From the NCBI GenBank assembly GCA_000337115.1, contig AOIR01000049.1:28060-67890 (forward strand): a stretch of 39,831 bases of DNA, written 5' to 3'. Below are positions 15,549-22,913 of the stretch, piece after piece. The position numbers and the translations under genes were made by a program. The DNA comes from Natrinema thermotolerans DSM 11552. GTDB taxonomy: Archaea > Halobacteriota > Halobacteria > Halobacteriales > Natrialbaceae. The notes below the pieces were generated by a model. That model made no database searches. It was not told the DNA's origin and saw only the letters and a list, made by a program, of their open reading frames with translations. Numbering within the stretch: position 1 is the first letter of the stretch; the number at the start of each line of letters is the position of its first letter.

Positions 15549-16855
15549 CGTTCGGCAGCGATCGATCCAGTATCGTCACGTCCCGACGCGCGCTTCTCGG
15601 GACGGTGGGATCCCTCGCGGTCTCGCTCGCCGGCTGTAGCGCGCTCCCCGGATTCTCCGCCTCGCTCGACGGCGACCGCCTCGCCGCGCTCGTCGATGAC
15701 ACCGACCGCCCGACCGTCAGTCACGGACTCGGCCTGTCGGTAACCGACGAGTACCGCCGAGCCAGCGCGCGACGAGTCGAGATGTTACTCGAGCCGATTC
15801 CGGAACCGATCGGTACCGAAACGGTTCCCAACGGGGTGATTCGGCGGCGGCTCGAGTCCAATCGAGAAGACGCGCGTGAACACGCCAACGCGGCCGCCGA
15901 CGAACCGACGATCGGGGCTCGTCTCGAGCGCCTTCGGCTGGCCCGACGGAGCGCTGCCGACGCGGCCGGCATCTGGGCAGCGATCGATGAGGGACGCACC
16001 CGATCGGAGATCCTCGAGGCGACGGACGCACAACGAACGAGCCTCGAGTCGTTCGACGAGGAGCGGGTGTTTCTCGTCGGTTCGGACCCGATCGCGGCGG
16101 TATGGACCCACGCCGATGTCGCTTCGCTGCTTGATACTGCGGCCGACGAACTGGCGTCGGTATCGGACGTCGACGAGCCGGCCCCGTCGCTCGCTGTCGG
16201 CGCGATGGCCGCTCGTCTGGAGGCCGGCCGCGCGGCATTCGAGGACGCGTCACATGTCTACGAGACGCTCGTCGACTCGCTCGAGGACGCCGAGCGAGCG
16301 GCGCTTTCCGAGGCTGCGGCGTCGCTCGCCGACCGTCGGTCTGACAGACGGGAGGTGTTGCCCGACCCGCTGTCGGCCGACCCCCACGAGTACGTCGACC
16401 GGGATATCGAACCGGAGTCGACATCCGCAACGGTACTGGAGTTCGCATTATACGAGATCGAAGCCGCGGGGGATGACATCCCCGTCGGGGAACCGGCCCG
16501 TTACGTCCGGGACGCCGCCCGAAATCTCGTCGCCATCGAGGGGTTCGAGCGCCTCCGGTCGCGGATCGAAACGGGAGACCCGATCGTGATCGAGACGGTC
16601 GACGACGTGGCCGACCGGCGAAACGACGCGATCACCGCGATCGAATCGCTGCTCGAGGCGGGAGCGCTCGAGCGCTGGGTAGCGTCGAACCTGTGTGAGC
16701 GACTCGAGCGTGCCGATCAGCTCCTGCGGGAAGCCACCGGGCAGTCGGTCGAGTTGAACGCCGTTCGGACGCCGGTTGCCCTGTACTGCCTGACGGCCGG
16801 CATGGCCCGCGCGACACCCGACATCGTCGCTGTCCTCCGTGAGGTCCTCTCGTAA
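15545..16855 (+). CDS. Tat-exported helical lipoprotein, unknown function
   Basis: 436 aa. Signal: twin-arginine motif TSRRALLG (R14-R15), hydrophobic stretch, lipobox LAGC (C31). The rest is mostly alpha-helical and rich in Ala, Arg, Glu and Asp, with helical repeats such as RLEAGRAAFEDASHVYETLV and AAASLADRRSDRREV; no catalytic motif is evident. It starts within the stop of the preceding cysteine-rich lipoprotein, so the two likely act on the outer membrane face together. A terminator-like hairpin follows at 16858-16899. I do not recognise a family. Confidence 0.78.
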   Translation: MTFGSDRSSIVTSRRALLGTVGSLAVSLAGCSALPGFSASLDGDRLAALVDDTDRPTVSHGLGLSVTDEYRRASARRVEMLLEPIPEPIGTETVPNGVIRRRLESNREDAREHANAAADEPTIGARLERLRLARRSAADAAGIWAAIDEGRTRSEILEATDAQRTSLESFDEERVFLVGSDPIAAVWTHADVASLLDTAADELASVSDVDEPAPSLAVGAMAARLEAGRAAFEDASHVYETLVDSLEDAERAALSEAAASLADRRSDRREVLPDPLSADPHEYVDRDIEPESTSATVLEFALYEIEAAGDDIPVGEPARYVRDAARNLVAIEGFERLRSRIETGDPIVIETVDDVADRRNDAITAIESLLEAGALERWVASNLCERLERADQLLREATGQSVELNAVRTPVALYCLTAGMARATPDIVAVLREVLS

Positions 16856-16857
16856 CG

Positions 16858-16899
16858 CTCGAGGGCGCGATTGAGGACGGGGAGAAATCGCGAGTCGAG
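16858..16899 (+). terminator. Hairpin after the lipoprotein pair
   Basis: CTCGA (16858-16862) plus CGCGATT (16866-16872) pair with AATCGCG (16886-16892) and TCGAG (16895-16899), starting 3 nt after the stop codon. No T-run follows, so this is a candidate only. Confidence 0.4.
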
Positions 16900-17028
16900 T
16901 TGGCCTGCCAGGCGATCGGGAGCATCCGCCGTCGATCCAACCGAGACGCTATCCCGTTGGGTGGTGGTCGCCGGCGGGTGTCGGCCCGACCGTCACGCTC
17001 TTGCCGGTCCGCCCGAACATGAGAGACG

Positions 17029-17535
17029 ATGACAGTCGACACTGTCGGCCGATTCGAACGCGCGCTCGAGGGACTCGAGGTGGGACTCGAGCGCGTGTCG
17101 GCCGCCGACGCGAGCGAGCGGATCGAACGGATCGTCGAAGAGCCGGCAGTCGGCGCGTCACTGCCGTTCGAGGGCGTCTCGCTCCCCGCGAGCGTGACGA
17201 CCGAGCCGACGGCGGGAGAACTCGAAGCGGCCCGCACGGGCGTCACCCCGGTCGGGTTCGCCGTCGCGGAGTACGGCACCGTCGCGGTCGAGTCGACGGC
17301 CGACGGGGCGGAGCCGATCAGCCTCTACCCGGACCGCCACGTCGCCGTCGTCGCCGAGAGCGATGTCGTCCCCGATCTGAGTGCCGGCTTCGAGCGGCTG
17401 GCCGAGGGCTTCGACGCGGGCCGGGACAGCGTCGTCTTCGCGACCGGCCGGAGCGCGACCGCCGACATGGGCGACCTCGTCCACGGGGTCCACGGCCCCG
17501 GCGACGTCGACGTGATCGTCCTGGAGGACCGATAA
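17029..17535 (+). CDS. LUD domain protein, LutC-like
   Basis: 168 aa lactate-utilisation-domain protein (DUF162). The fold markers GVTPVGFAVAEYGTVAVES, LYPDRHVAVVAESDVV and GRSATADMGDLVHGVHGPGDVDVIVLED are all present. In LutABC systems LutC is a small LUD partner of the iron-sulfur proteins that oxidise L-lactate to pyruvate. It ends one base before the LutB-LutA fusion gene begins, so the two are one operon. No lactate permease or D-lactate dehydrogenase gene is next to it. Confidence 0.87.
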   Translation: MTVDTVGRFERALEGLEVGLERVSAADASERIERIVEEPAVGASLPFEGVSLPASVTTEPTAGELEAARTGVTPVGFAVAEYGTVAVESTADGAEPISLYPDRHVAVVAESDVVPDLSAGFERLAEGFDAGRDSVVFATGRSATADMGDLVHGVHGPGDVDVIVLEDR

Positions 17536-17536
17536 G

Positions 17537-19864
17537 ATGGCACAACGATCGCGTGCGGGGACGGCCGATCGCATCCGCCACCTGCTCGAGACCGAGGGCG
17601 AAGCTATCCACGCACAGGCCAGTCACTCGAACGAGCGCCGCAATGTGACCTACGAGGCGACCGACGACATCGAGGAACTGCGAACCGAGGCCAGGGCGAT
17701 CAAGGAAGATGCCATCGACCGGCTGCCGGACCTGATCGAGACGGTCCGCGAGGCCGTCGAGGCGAACGGCGGCACGGTCTACGTCGCCGACGACGCCGCG
17801 GACGCGAACGCCTACGTGGCCGACGTGGTCGAGAACCGGACCGAGGAGAACGAGGTGGCCGGGGAGACCGACACGCCGTCGGTCGTCAAATCGAAGTCGA
17901 TGACGACCGAGGAGATCGACCTCAACGACGCGCTCGCGGCCGAGGGGATCGACGTCACGGAGACCGACCTCGGCGAGTGGGTTCTCCAAGTCGCGGACGA
18001 TACGCCCTCCCACATCGTCGGCCCGGCGATGCACATCTCCCGCGCGGAGATCGCCGAGTTGTTCAACGAGCGGTTCGACCCCGACGAGCCGTTCGAGACC
18101 GCCGAAGAACTCACGCGGTTCGCCCGGGACCACCTCGGCGAGATCATCACCGACGCCGACGTGGGGATCACCGGCGCGAACTTCGTCGTCGCCGACAGCG
18201 GGACGATCACCCTCGTGACCAACGAGGGAAACGCCCGCAAGTGTGCGGTCACGCCCGACACCCACGTCGCGGTCGCCGGCGTGGAGAAACTGATCCCGAC
18301 GCTGTCGGACCTCGAGCCGTTCGTCGACATCATCGCCAAGAGCGCGACCGGCCAGCCGATCTCCCAGTACGTGACGATGCTGTCGCCGCCGACGGACTCG
18401 CCGACGCTTTCCTTCGACTCGCCGGACGAGCCGATTACGGGTGACGGCGCGGATGGAGCAGAGGGCGCTGGAGCGACCGACGGGACCGGCGACCCGGACC
18501 GCGACTTCCACCTCGTCCTGCTGGACAACGGCCGCATGGACATGCGCGAGGACGATCAGCTCCGGGAGACGCTGTACTGCATTCGCTGTGGGGCCTGCTC
18601 GAACTCGTGTGCCAACTTCCAGTCCGTCGGCGGCCACGGCTTCGGCGGCGAGACGTATTCGGGCGGGATCGCCACCGGCTGGGAGGCCGGCGTCCACGGG
18701 CAGGAGTCGGCGGCCGAGTTCAACGACCTCTGTACCGGCTGTACGAACTGCGTCGACGCCTGCCCGGTGAAGATCGACATCCCGTGGATCAACACCGTCG
18801 TCCGGGACCGCGTGAACCGCAGCAGCGAGCCCGAGTCCTACGACTTCCTCGTCGACGGCCTCACTCCCGACGCGGAGTCGGGCGGGCTCGATCCCGGCAA
18901 GCGCTTCTTCGGCAACATCGGTACCGTCGCGAAGGCCGCCAGCGCGACCGCACCCGTCTCGAACTGGCTCGCCGACGCCGGTCCCGTCCGCGCGGCCCTC
19001 GAGCGAACCCTCGGGATCGACCGCCGGCGCGACCTGCCGACCTTCCGGCGGGAGTCGCTCGTCGACTGGTTCGATGACCGAGGTGGCGAAGCCGCTTCGA
19101 GCCGACGGGCGGACCAAGCCGCCGCTCGGAGCGGCGGGACCGACCTCGACCGCGAGGTCGTCCTCTACCCCGACGTCTACACGAACTACGTCGACGTCGA
19201 GCGCGGGAAGGCCGCAGTCGAAACCCTCGAGGCGCTGGGGGTCCCGGTCCGCGTGCCGGACTTGCCCGAGAGCGGGCGCGCTGCCCTCTCCCAGGGGATG
19301 ATCGCGACGGCGGACGAGCAGGCCAGCCGGCTCTACGCCGCCGTGGCCGAGGACCTCGATGCCGGTCGGGACGTGGTCGTCGTCGAGCCGTCGGATCTGG
19401 CGGCCATGCACCGCGAGTACGAGCGCCTGCTCCCCGAGGCCTCCTTCGAGCGGCTCCGCGAGAACAGCTACGAGATCTGCGAGTACGTCTACGGCCTGCT
19501 CGAGAACGGCGCGGATCCTTCGGCGCTGTCGACCGGCGACGGGGCCGAGCCGATCGCCTACCACTCCCACTGCCAGCAGCGGACCCTCGCCCTCGAGGCA
19601 CCCACCGTGGCCGTCCTCGAGCAGTGTGGGTACGCGCCCACGACCTCCGACGCCGAGTGCTGTGGGATGGCCGGCTCCTTCGGCTACAAGCGGGAGTACT
19701 ACGAACTCAGCGTGGACGTCGGCGAACGGCTGGCGACGCAGGTCGAGGACGCCGAGACCATCGTCGCGTCCGGCACGTCGTGTGGCGACCAGCTCGAGAC
19801 GCTGCTCGAGCGGGAGGTGCCGCATCCGATCGAGTTGCTTGCTCCCGACGGCCGGCGGACGTAG
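17537..19864 (+). CDS. LutB-LutA fusion: LUD, two [4Fe-4S] sites, CCG domains
   Basis: 775 aa. Residues about 1-340 form the LutB-type LUD domain (NVTYEATDDIEEL through THVAVAGVEKL). Two ferredoxin-type clusters follow: CIRCGACSNSC (C348, C351, C354, C358) and CTGCTNCVDACPV (C399, C402, C405, C409). From about residue 540 it continues as LutA/GlpC-type cysteine-rich domains. The first CCG site is lost (LPESGRAALSQGM, E578-S579 where CC is expected; YPDVYTNY without Cys). The second is intact: C679 in HSHCQQ, C708-C709 in ECCGMAG, C749 in TSCGDQ. Expected role: electron-transferring subunit of lactate oxidation. Proteins usually encoded by two genes are joined here. Confidence 0.9.
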   Translation: MAQRSRAGTADRIRHLLETEGEAIHAQASHSNERRNVTYEATDDIEELRTEARAIKEDAIDRLPDLIETVREAVEANGGTVYVADDAADANAYVADVVENRTEENEVAGETDTPSVVKSKSMTTEEIDLNDALAAEGIDVTETDLGEWVLQVADDTPSHIVGPAMHISRAEIAELFNERFDPDEPFETAEELTRFARDHLGEIITDADVGITGANFVVADSGTITLVTNEGNARKCAVTPDTHVAVAGVEKLIPTLSDLEPFVDIIAKSATGQPISQYVTMLSPPTDSPTLSFDSPDEPITGDGADGAEGAGATDGTGDPDRDFHLVLLDNGRMDMREDDQLRETLYCIRCGACSNSCANFQSVGGHGFGGETYSGGIATGWEAGVHGQESAAEFNDLCTGCTNCVDACPVKIDIPWINTVVRDRVNRSSEPESYDFLVDGLTPDAESGGLDPGKRFFGNIGTVAKAASATAPVSNWLADAGPVRAALERTLGIDRRRDLPTFRRESLVDWFDDRGGEAASSRRADQAAARSGGTDLDREVVLYPDVYTNYVDVERGKAAVETLEALGVPVRVPDLPESGRAALSQGMIATADEQASRLYAAVAEDLDAGRDVVVVEPSDLAAMHREYERLLPEASFERLRENSYEICEYVYGLLENGADPSALSTGDGAEPIAYHSHCQQRTLALEAPTVAVLEQCGYAPTTSDAECCGMAGSFGYKREYYELSVDVGERLATQVEDAETIVASGTSCGDQLETLLEREVPHPIELLAPDGRRT

Positions 19865-19925
19865 CGGGCGCTCGGCCTCGGTGACGACCGTGTCTCCGCT
19901 CGCGGCCTCGAGGGAAGCCGGGTGC

Positions 19926-19944
19926 CGACCGTCGCTCGCGGTCG
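19926..19944 (+). terminator. Small hairpin after the LUD operon
   Basis: CGACCG (19926-19931) and CGGTCG (19939-19944) around a 7-nt loop, 62 nt past the operon's stop. No T-run. Weak. Confidence 0.2.
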
Positions 19945-19984
19945 AGCCTCCAGTATTACGTAGTTCCGGCGACGCCGTACCGGT

Positions 19985-20425
19985 ATGCAGTCACTTTCCA
20001 TGCGCGATCACGTCCGACCGACCGACGGCGACTACCCGGGCGGAATCTACCGCGTCGTCGGGACGGGCGACGCCGTGACCCTGCTCCGGGTCGGCGACGC
20101 CGACGGCCGGCGGGTCAACACCGGCGAAATCGTCACCGTCGAGGACAGCAATCTCGAGGCGTTCGAACCGGCCGAAAACCCCGACGGGAACCGGCCGCTC
20201 GGGGCGACCGTCGCCTCGAGCCTCGAGATGGTGTACTGGCGGCTCAGAGCCTTCGAACAGCAACTGGTGGCACATCCGATCCCCGCCACTCTCGTAGCGG
20301 CACTCGTTGCGGTCGGGTACGTCGGTGACTCCATCGGTCCCCTCACGGAGTCCGTCGCGAGCGTGATGCTGTTGGTCGGTGCCATCGGACTCGCGTTCGT
20401 CGGCGGCGGCTATCTGGACCGATGA
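19985..20425 (+). CDS. Membrane protein with N-terminal soluble domain, unknown
   Basis: 146 aa. Residues 1-70 look like a small beta-rich domain (GIYRVVGTGDAVTLLRVGDADGRRVNTGEIVTVE), resembling a short SH3-like or KOW-like fold. Then two membrane helices (IPATLVAALVAVGYVGDSIG and VASVMLLVGAIGLAFVGGGYL). Starts at 19985 or at the next Met, 20000; GTATTAC at 19953-19958 is 27 nt before the first and favours it. Converges on the DUF3194 gene. No family recognised. Confidence 0.65.
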   Translation: MQSLSMRDHVRPTDGDYPGGIYRVVGTGDAVTLLRVGDADGRRVNTGEIVTVEDSNLEAFEPAENPDGNRPLGATVASSLEMVYWRLRAFEQQLVAHPIPATLVAALVAVGYVGDSIGPLTESVASVMLLVGAIGLAFVGGGYLDR

Positions 20426-20464
20426 GTCGAGAGAAGGGGCGATCCCGACCGCCGAACCGGGCCG

Positions 20465-20719
20465 CTACGCTTCGAACAGGTCGTCGACGGCCTGTCGCGC
20501 AGTGAGCGCGGCGTCGTCGGCGACCCGCTCGGGGTCGGGCTCGTCCTCGCCCTCCGGCGCGTTGAGGTAGACGTCGACTTCCAAGACGCCGTCCTCGAAG
20601 ACGACGGTGACGTCGTAATCGCGCACGTCGGACTGTTTGTACTGTGAAAAGATGACGCCCTCCGCGGCGTCGGCGGCCGTCCGGACGACGGTCTCGTCGG
20701 ACGGCTCGTCAGGTGACAT
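20465..20719 (-). CDS. DUF3194 protein next to prefoldin beta
   Basis: 84 aa acidic protein matching the archaeal DUF3194 family: an opening helix (TVVRTAADAAEGVIFSQYKQ), a strand pair around DYDVTVVFEDGVLEVDVYL and a C-terminal helix (ALTARQAVDDLFE). The family is almost always encoded directly after prefoldin beta in archaea; function unknown. Its ATG follows the pfdB stop without a gap, so the two are coupled. Confidence 0.82.
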   Translation of the reverse strand: MSPDEPSDETVVRTAADAAEGVIFSQYKQSDVRDYDVTVVFEDGVLEVDVYLNAPEGEDEPDPERVADDAALTARQAVDDLFEA

Positions 20720-21112
20720 TTACGCGCCGCCAGCGCCCGGGCCGCCGGGGCCGGCCGGTCCGCCGCCCATGCCGCCGAGCATGTCCTCGAGTTCCTCCTG
20801 CAGGCTCTCGAACTGGTCCTGTACGCGCTCTTCCTGCTTCTCTAAGGTCTCGAGGCGGATCTCGAGCGAGTCGACCTTCTCGTCGAGGTCCTCCTCGGCC
20901 TGCTCGTAGTCGGTCTCGACGAGGAGTTCGCCGACGTTGCGGTACATCGTCGTCCCTTCGTCGATGTTCTCGAGTTCGTCGAGGGCGTTTTTAGCCTCGG
21001 TGAGGTTCGATTCGGCTTCCTGCTTCTGGACGGCGACTTCCTGTGCCGTCTCCTGCAGGTCCTGGAGCTGCTCGATTTTCTCCTGGGCTTCAGGAGGCAG
21101 ATTTCCTTGCAT
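20720..21112 (-). CDS. pfdB: Prefoldin subunit beta
   Basis: 130 aa. Two long coiled-coil helices (about 5-45 and 75-115) flank the beta-hairpin turn [21 protein letters not shown], exactly the prefoldin beta pattern. With alpha subunits it forms the hexameric holdase that passes unfolded proteins to the thermosome. The glycine/alanine-rich tail ([18 protein letters not shown]) is a low-complexity extension. Start at the ATG at 21112; the longer upstream frame is GC-rich shadow. Confidence 0.94.
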   Translation of the reverse strand: MQGNLPPEAQEKIEQLQDLQETAQEVAVQKQEAESNLTEAKNALDELENIDEGTTMYRNVGELLVETDYEQAEEDLDEKVDSLEIRLETLEKQEERVQDQFESLQEELEDMLGGMGGGPAGPGGPGAGGA

Positions 21113-21197
21113 GTCTCGACCGTCGCCCTCCGGACTGATAAAGACCAGCTTTGTCTTCCGGTCCGATCGCAACCGGTCGACGCCCGCCCGAGCCGCG

Positions 21198-21746
21198 TTA
21201 CTCAGGGCCACGCCCGTCGGCCGCGACGGCGTCGTCGCCGGCCGTCGGCGCGGCCACACTGTCGGTTCGGATCACGAGGTAGCCGCCGCCCAGGAAGAGT
21301 AGCCCCCACAGCAGGAAGAGCATGTCCCACAGCAAGAGTGGGCCGGGGCCGGCGGGCCAGACGTGGTGGAGCCCCAGCAGCTGGTGGTCGACGAGCCCCT
21401 CGACGAGGTTGAACACGCCCCAGCCCATGATCGACGCGCCGAGCAGCGTTCGTCCGGACCCGGGTACCGACGGCAGCCGCCACGCGCGAAACAGGAGGAC
21501 CACGCCCATGATCGTGAAGGTGTAGGTCGCGAGGTGGAAGATCCCGTCGGCCATCACGTTGAGTTCCAGATCAGTCGCGACGCTCGCGTCCGGATACGAC
21601 GAGAGCATGTTGTGGATCTGGAGGATCTGGTGAAAGACGATGCCGTCGAAAAACCCGCCCAGCCCGATGCCGAGTGCGAGCCCGGCGATCACCAGCGGCT
21701 TGGCGGCGGCGTCGAGCCCGAGCCACGTTCCGTTCCGGTCGGCCAT
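21198..21746 (-). CDS. DUF2243 membrane protein
   Basis: 182 aa with four or five membrane helices. The segment [23 protein letters not shown] and the later [14 protein letters not shown] carry the conserved His/Asp residues of the DUF2243 family (function unknown; the paired HQxLxxHH motifs suggest metal or haem binding, an inference). It lies between pcc1 and pfdB on the same strand, interrupting a gene order that is usually contiguous in archaea. Confidence 0.87.
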   Translation of the reverse strand: MADRNGTWLGLDAAAKPLVIAGLALGIGLGGFFDGIVFHQILQIHNMLSSYPDASVATDLELNVMADGIFHLATYTFTIMGVVLLFRAWRLPSVPGSGRTLLGASIMGWGVFNLVEGLVDHQLLGLHHVWPAGPGPLLLWDMLFLLWGLLFLGGGYLVIRTDSVAAPTAGDDAVAADGRGPE

Positions 21747-21806
21747 AGGGCGGGTTCGGTGACGGGAACGAAGACCCCGTTGCCTGCCGGTACAGGGGAG
21801 GTGGAA

Positions 21807-22073
21807 CTATCGGGACTCGAGTGCCGTCTCGCCGACGTCGGCTGTCCGTTCCGCGACGTCGATCAGCGAGAACCAGGTGTTCAACGCCGCACGAAGGGCG
21901 ATAACGTCGTCCGCGTCGATCTCGACGAGAACGCGCGAGTCCGTCCGTTCGAGGGTCGTCCACGAGCGGTCGTCGTCGATCTCGCCGATCTCGCGGGCGA
22001 CCGATTCGGCGACGAGTGCGGCCCGCGACGGCCGGTCGTAGTCGAACTCGAGGGTCGCCTCGTGGGCGGCCAC
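21807..22073 (-). CDS. pcc1: KEOPS complex subunit Pcc1
   Basis: 88 aa. Matches the small archaeal Pcc1: two-layer alpha/beta fold with HEATLEFDYDRPSRAALVAESVARE, a central VLVEIDADDVIALRAALNTWFSLIDVAE helix and a short tail. It dimerises within KEOPS (Kae1, Bud32, Cgi121, Pcc1), which makes the t6A modification at position 37 of tRNAs. It uses a GTG start at 22073, two bases past the rpoP stop, so it is translationally close to rpoP. Confidence 0.88.
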   Translation of the reverse strand: MAAHEATLEFDYDRPSRAALVAESVAREIGEIDDDRSWTTLERTDSRVLVEIDADDVIALRAALNTWFSLIDVAERTADVGETALESR

Positions 22074-22074
22074 G

Positions 22075-22209
22075 TTACTGAACGTCGACTTCCTTGACGT
22101 CGCGGCTGCGTTCCTTCAGGAGGACGCGGTGGCCGCAGTAGGGACAGCGGACGCCGCCGTACTCGTCGAGTTGGACGTCGCGTTTACAGCGGGAGCATTT
22201 GTAACTCAT
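22075..22209 (-). CDS. rpoP: DNA-directed RNA polymerase subunit P (Rpo12)
   Basis: 44 aa. I translated it from the sequence: [19 protein letters not shown], then [19 protein letters not shown], ending EVDVQ. The CxxC...CxxC zinc ribbon (C5, C8, C22, C25) and the RCPYCG-R-L pattern identify the archaeal counterpart of eukaryotic Rpb12. The protein is a small structural subunit of RNA polymerase. It lies 18 nt after rpl37ae and just before pcc1, the usual archaeal order. Unlike its neighbour L37Ae it keeps all zinc ligands. Confidence 0.93.
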   Translation of the reverse strand: MSYKCSRCKRDVQLDEYGGVRCPYCGHRVLLKERSRDVKEVDVQ

Positions 22210-22227
22210 ACTGAGTACCGAAGGGAG

Positions 22228-22494
22228 TTATTCGTCGTCGTCCTCTGCGAGGGCAGCGCGGATCGAGCGCTGGGCGGTGCGGCCGGCGGGGGTCTCGGGG
22301 CGGTAGGCACCGCCGGTAAAGACCTTGCCGGTCTCCTCGTTCTTCCAGATGCCGGTCCCGACGCGGGTGACGTCGTCGCCGTCGACCTCGGCGTTTTCCA
22401 TGTCGTCTTCGATCTCGCTGACGCGGCGTCGCGCGACGCGACCGTAGCGGGCACCGAAGCGGCCGGCGCTACCGACGCTTCCTTTCTTGGCCAT
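22228..22494 (-). CDS. rpl37ae: Ribosomal protein L37Ae lacking its zinc-binding cysteines
   Basis: 88 aa. The N-terminal [18 protein letters not shown] and C-terminal [24 protein letters not shown] are unmistakable L37Ae. The middle, where two CxxC pairs normally bind zinc, reads [21 protein letters not shown] with no cysteine anywhere in the protein; the central GTGIW is retained, so this is substitution rather than deletion. The protein is part of the large ribosomal subunit. A TATA-like box lies at 22523-22528, and a perfect inverted repeat runs into the start codon. First gene of the cluster that includes rpoP and pcc1. Confidence 0.93.
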   Translation of the reverse strand: MAKKGSVGSAGRFGARYGRVARRRVSEIEDDMENAEVDGDDVTRVGTGIWKNEETGKVFTGGAYRPETPAGRTAQRSIRAALAEDDDE

Positions 22495-22509
22495 AGTGAC
22501 CGTCACTAT
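22493..22509. promoter_or_regulatory. Perfect inverted repeat at the rpl37ae start
   Basis: ATAGTGAC (22493-22500), one base, then GTCACTAT (22502-22509). In gene direction its last two bases are the AT of the ATG. It spans the predicted transcription start, so it could be an operator or an autoregulatory RNA hairpin. Confidence 0.5.
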
Positions 22510-22522
22510 CGGCAGCGGATTC

Positions 22523-22528
22523 TTAAAC
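22523..22528 (-). promoter_or_regulatory. TATA-like box of rpl37ae
   Basis: GTTTAAG on the minus strand about 29-34 nt before the ATG at 22494, predicting a transcript with almost no leader. Confidence 0.45.
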
Positions 22529-22569
22529 CTGTTGAGTCGCACCGATCCCTGCACTCCCCGTGTCGGCGA

Positions 22570-22776
22570 TCACGAGCCGCCGACCCGTTCGGCGATCGGC
22601 CACGCGAGCAGTTCCAGAAAGACGACGGCGAGCGCGGCGAGGTAGCCGGCCACGGCAAGCGGTGCAGTGACCAGCCCCGTCCCGACGGTCGGGGCCGCAA
22701 GTAGCGTCCGAATCCCGAGGCCGCTGACTGCCAGCAGGGGGATCAGCGTCAGTACCGCGTCCGGTCGCTCGAGCAT
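22570..22776 (-). CDS. Small two-helix membrane protein, unknown function
   Basis: 68 aa. Two hydrophobic helices (VLTLIPLLAVSGLGIRTLLAA and LVTAPLAVAGYLAALAVVFLELLAWP) with a short tail AERVGGS. The start MLERPDAVL at 22776 is preceded by the A/T-rich stretch 22777-22795 and CTTAAT on the minus strand at 22805-22810, about 31 nt upstream. It precedes rpl37ae with a 75-nt gap and an independent promoter. No family recognised. Confidence 0.6.
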   Translation of the reverse strand: MLERPDAVLTLIPLLAVSGLGIRTLLAAPTVGTGLVTAPLAVAGYLAALAVVFLELLAWPIAERVGGS

Positions 22777-22878
22777 GCTAATTATATCTAATTACGACCG
22801 CCCCATTAAGACTCCGACAACCAGCAGGAACTGACTCCTCCATCGATGCGGTACAATACTTGCCTCGAGAGAGTCACG

Positions 22879-22892
22879 GCCGGACGACCGGC
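22879..22892. terminator. Small hairpin downstream of the DUF2103 gene
   Basis: GCCGG and CCGGC around a 4-nt loop, about 21 nt past the stop. No T-run. Weak. Confidence 0.2.
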
Positions 22893-22913
22893 GGCGGAGT
22901 CGGTCCGTCGCGG

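Noticed and set aside
17318-19825. Very long antisense reading frame (about 835 codons) opposite the LutB-LutA fusion
   Set aside because: The GC-rich composition makes long antisense frames common; the frame has no motif while the plus-strand protein has clear Fe-S and CCG motifs.
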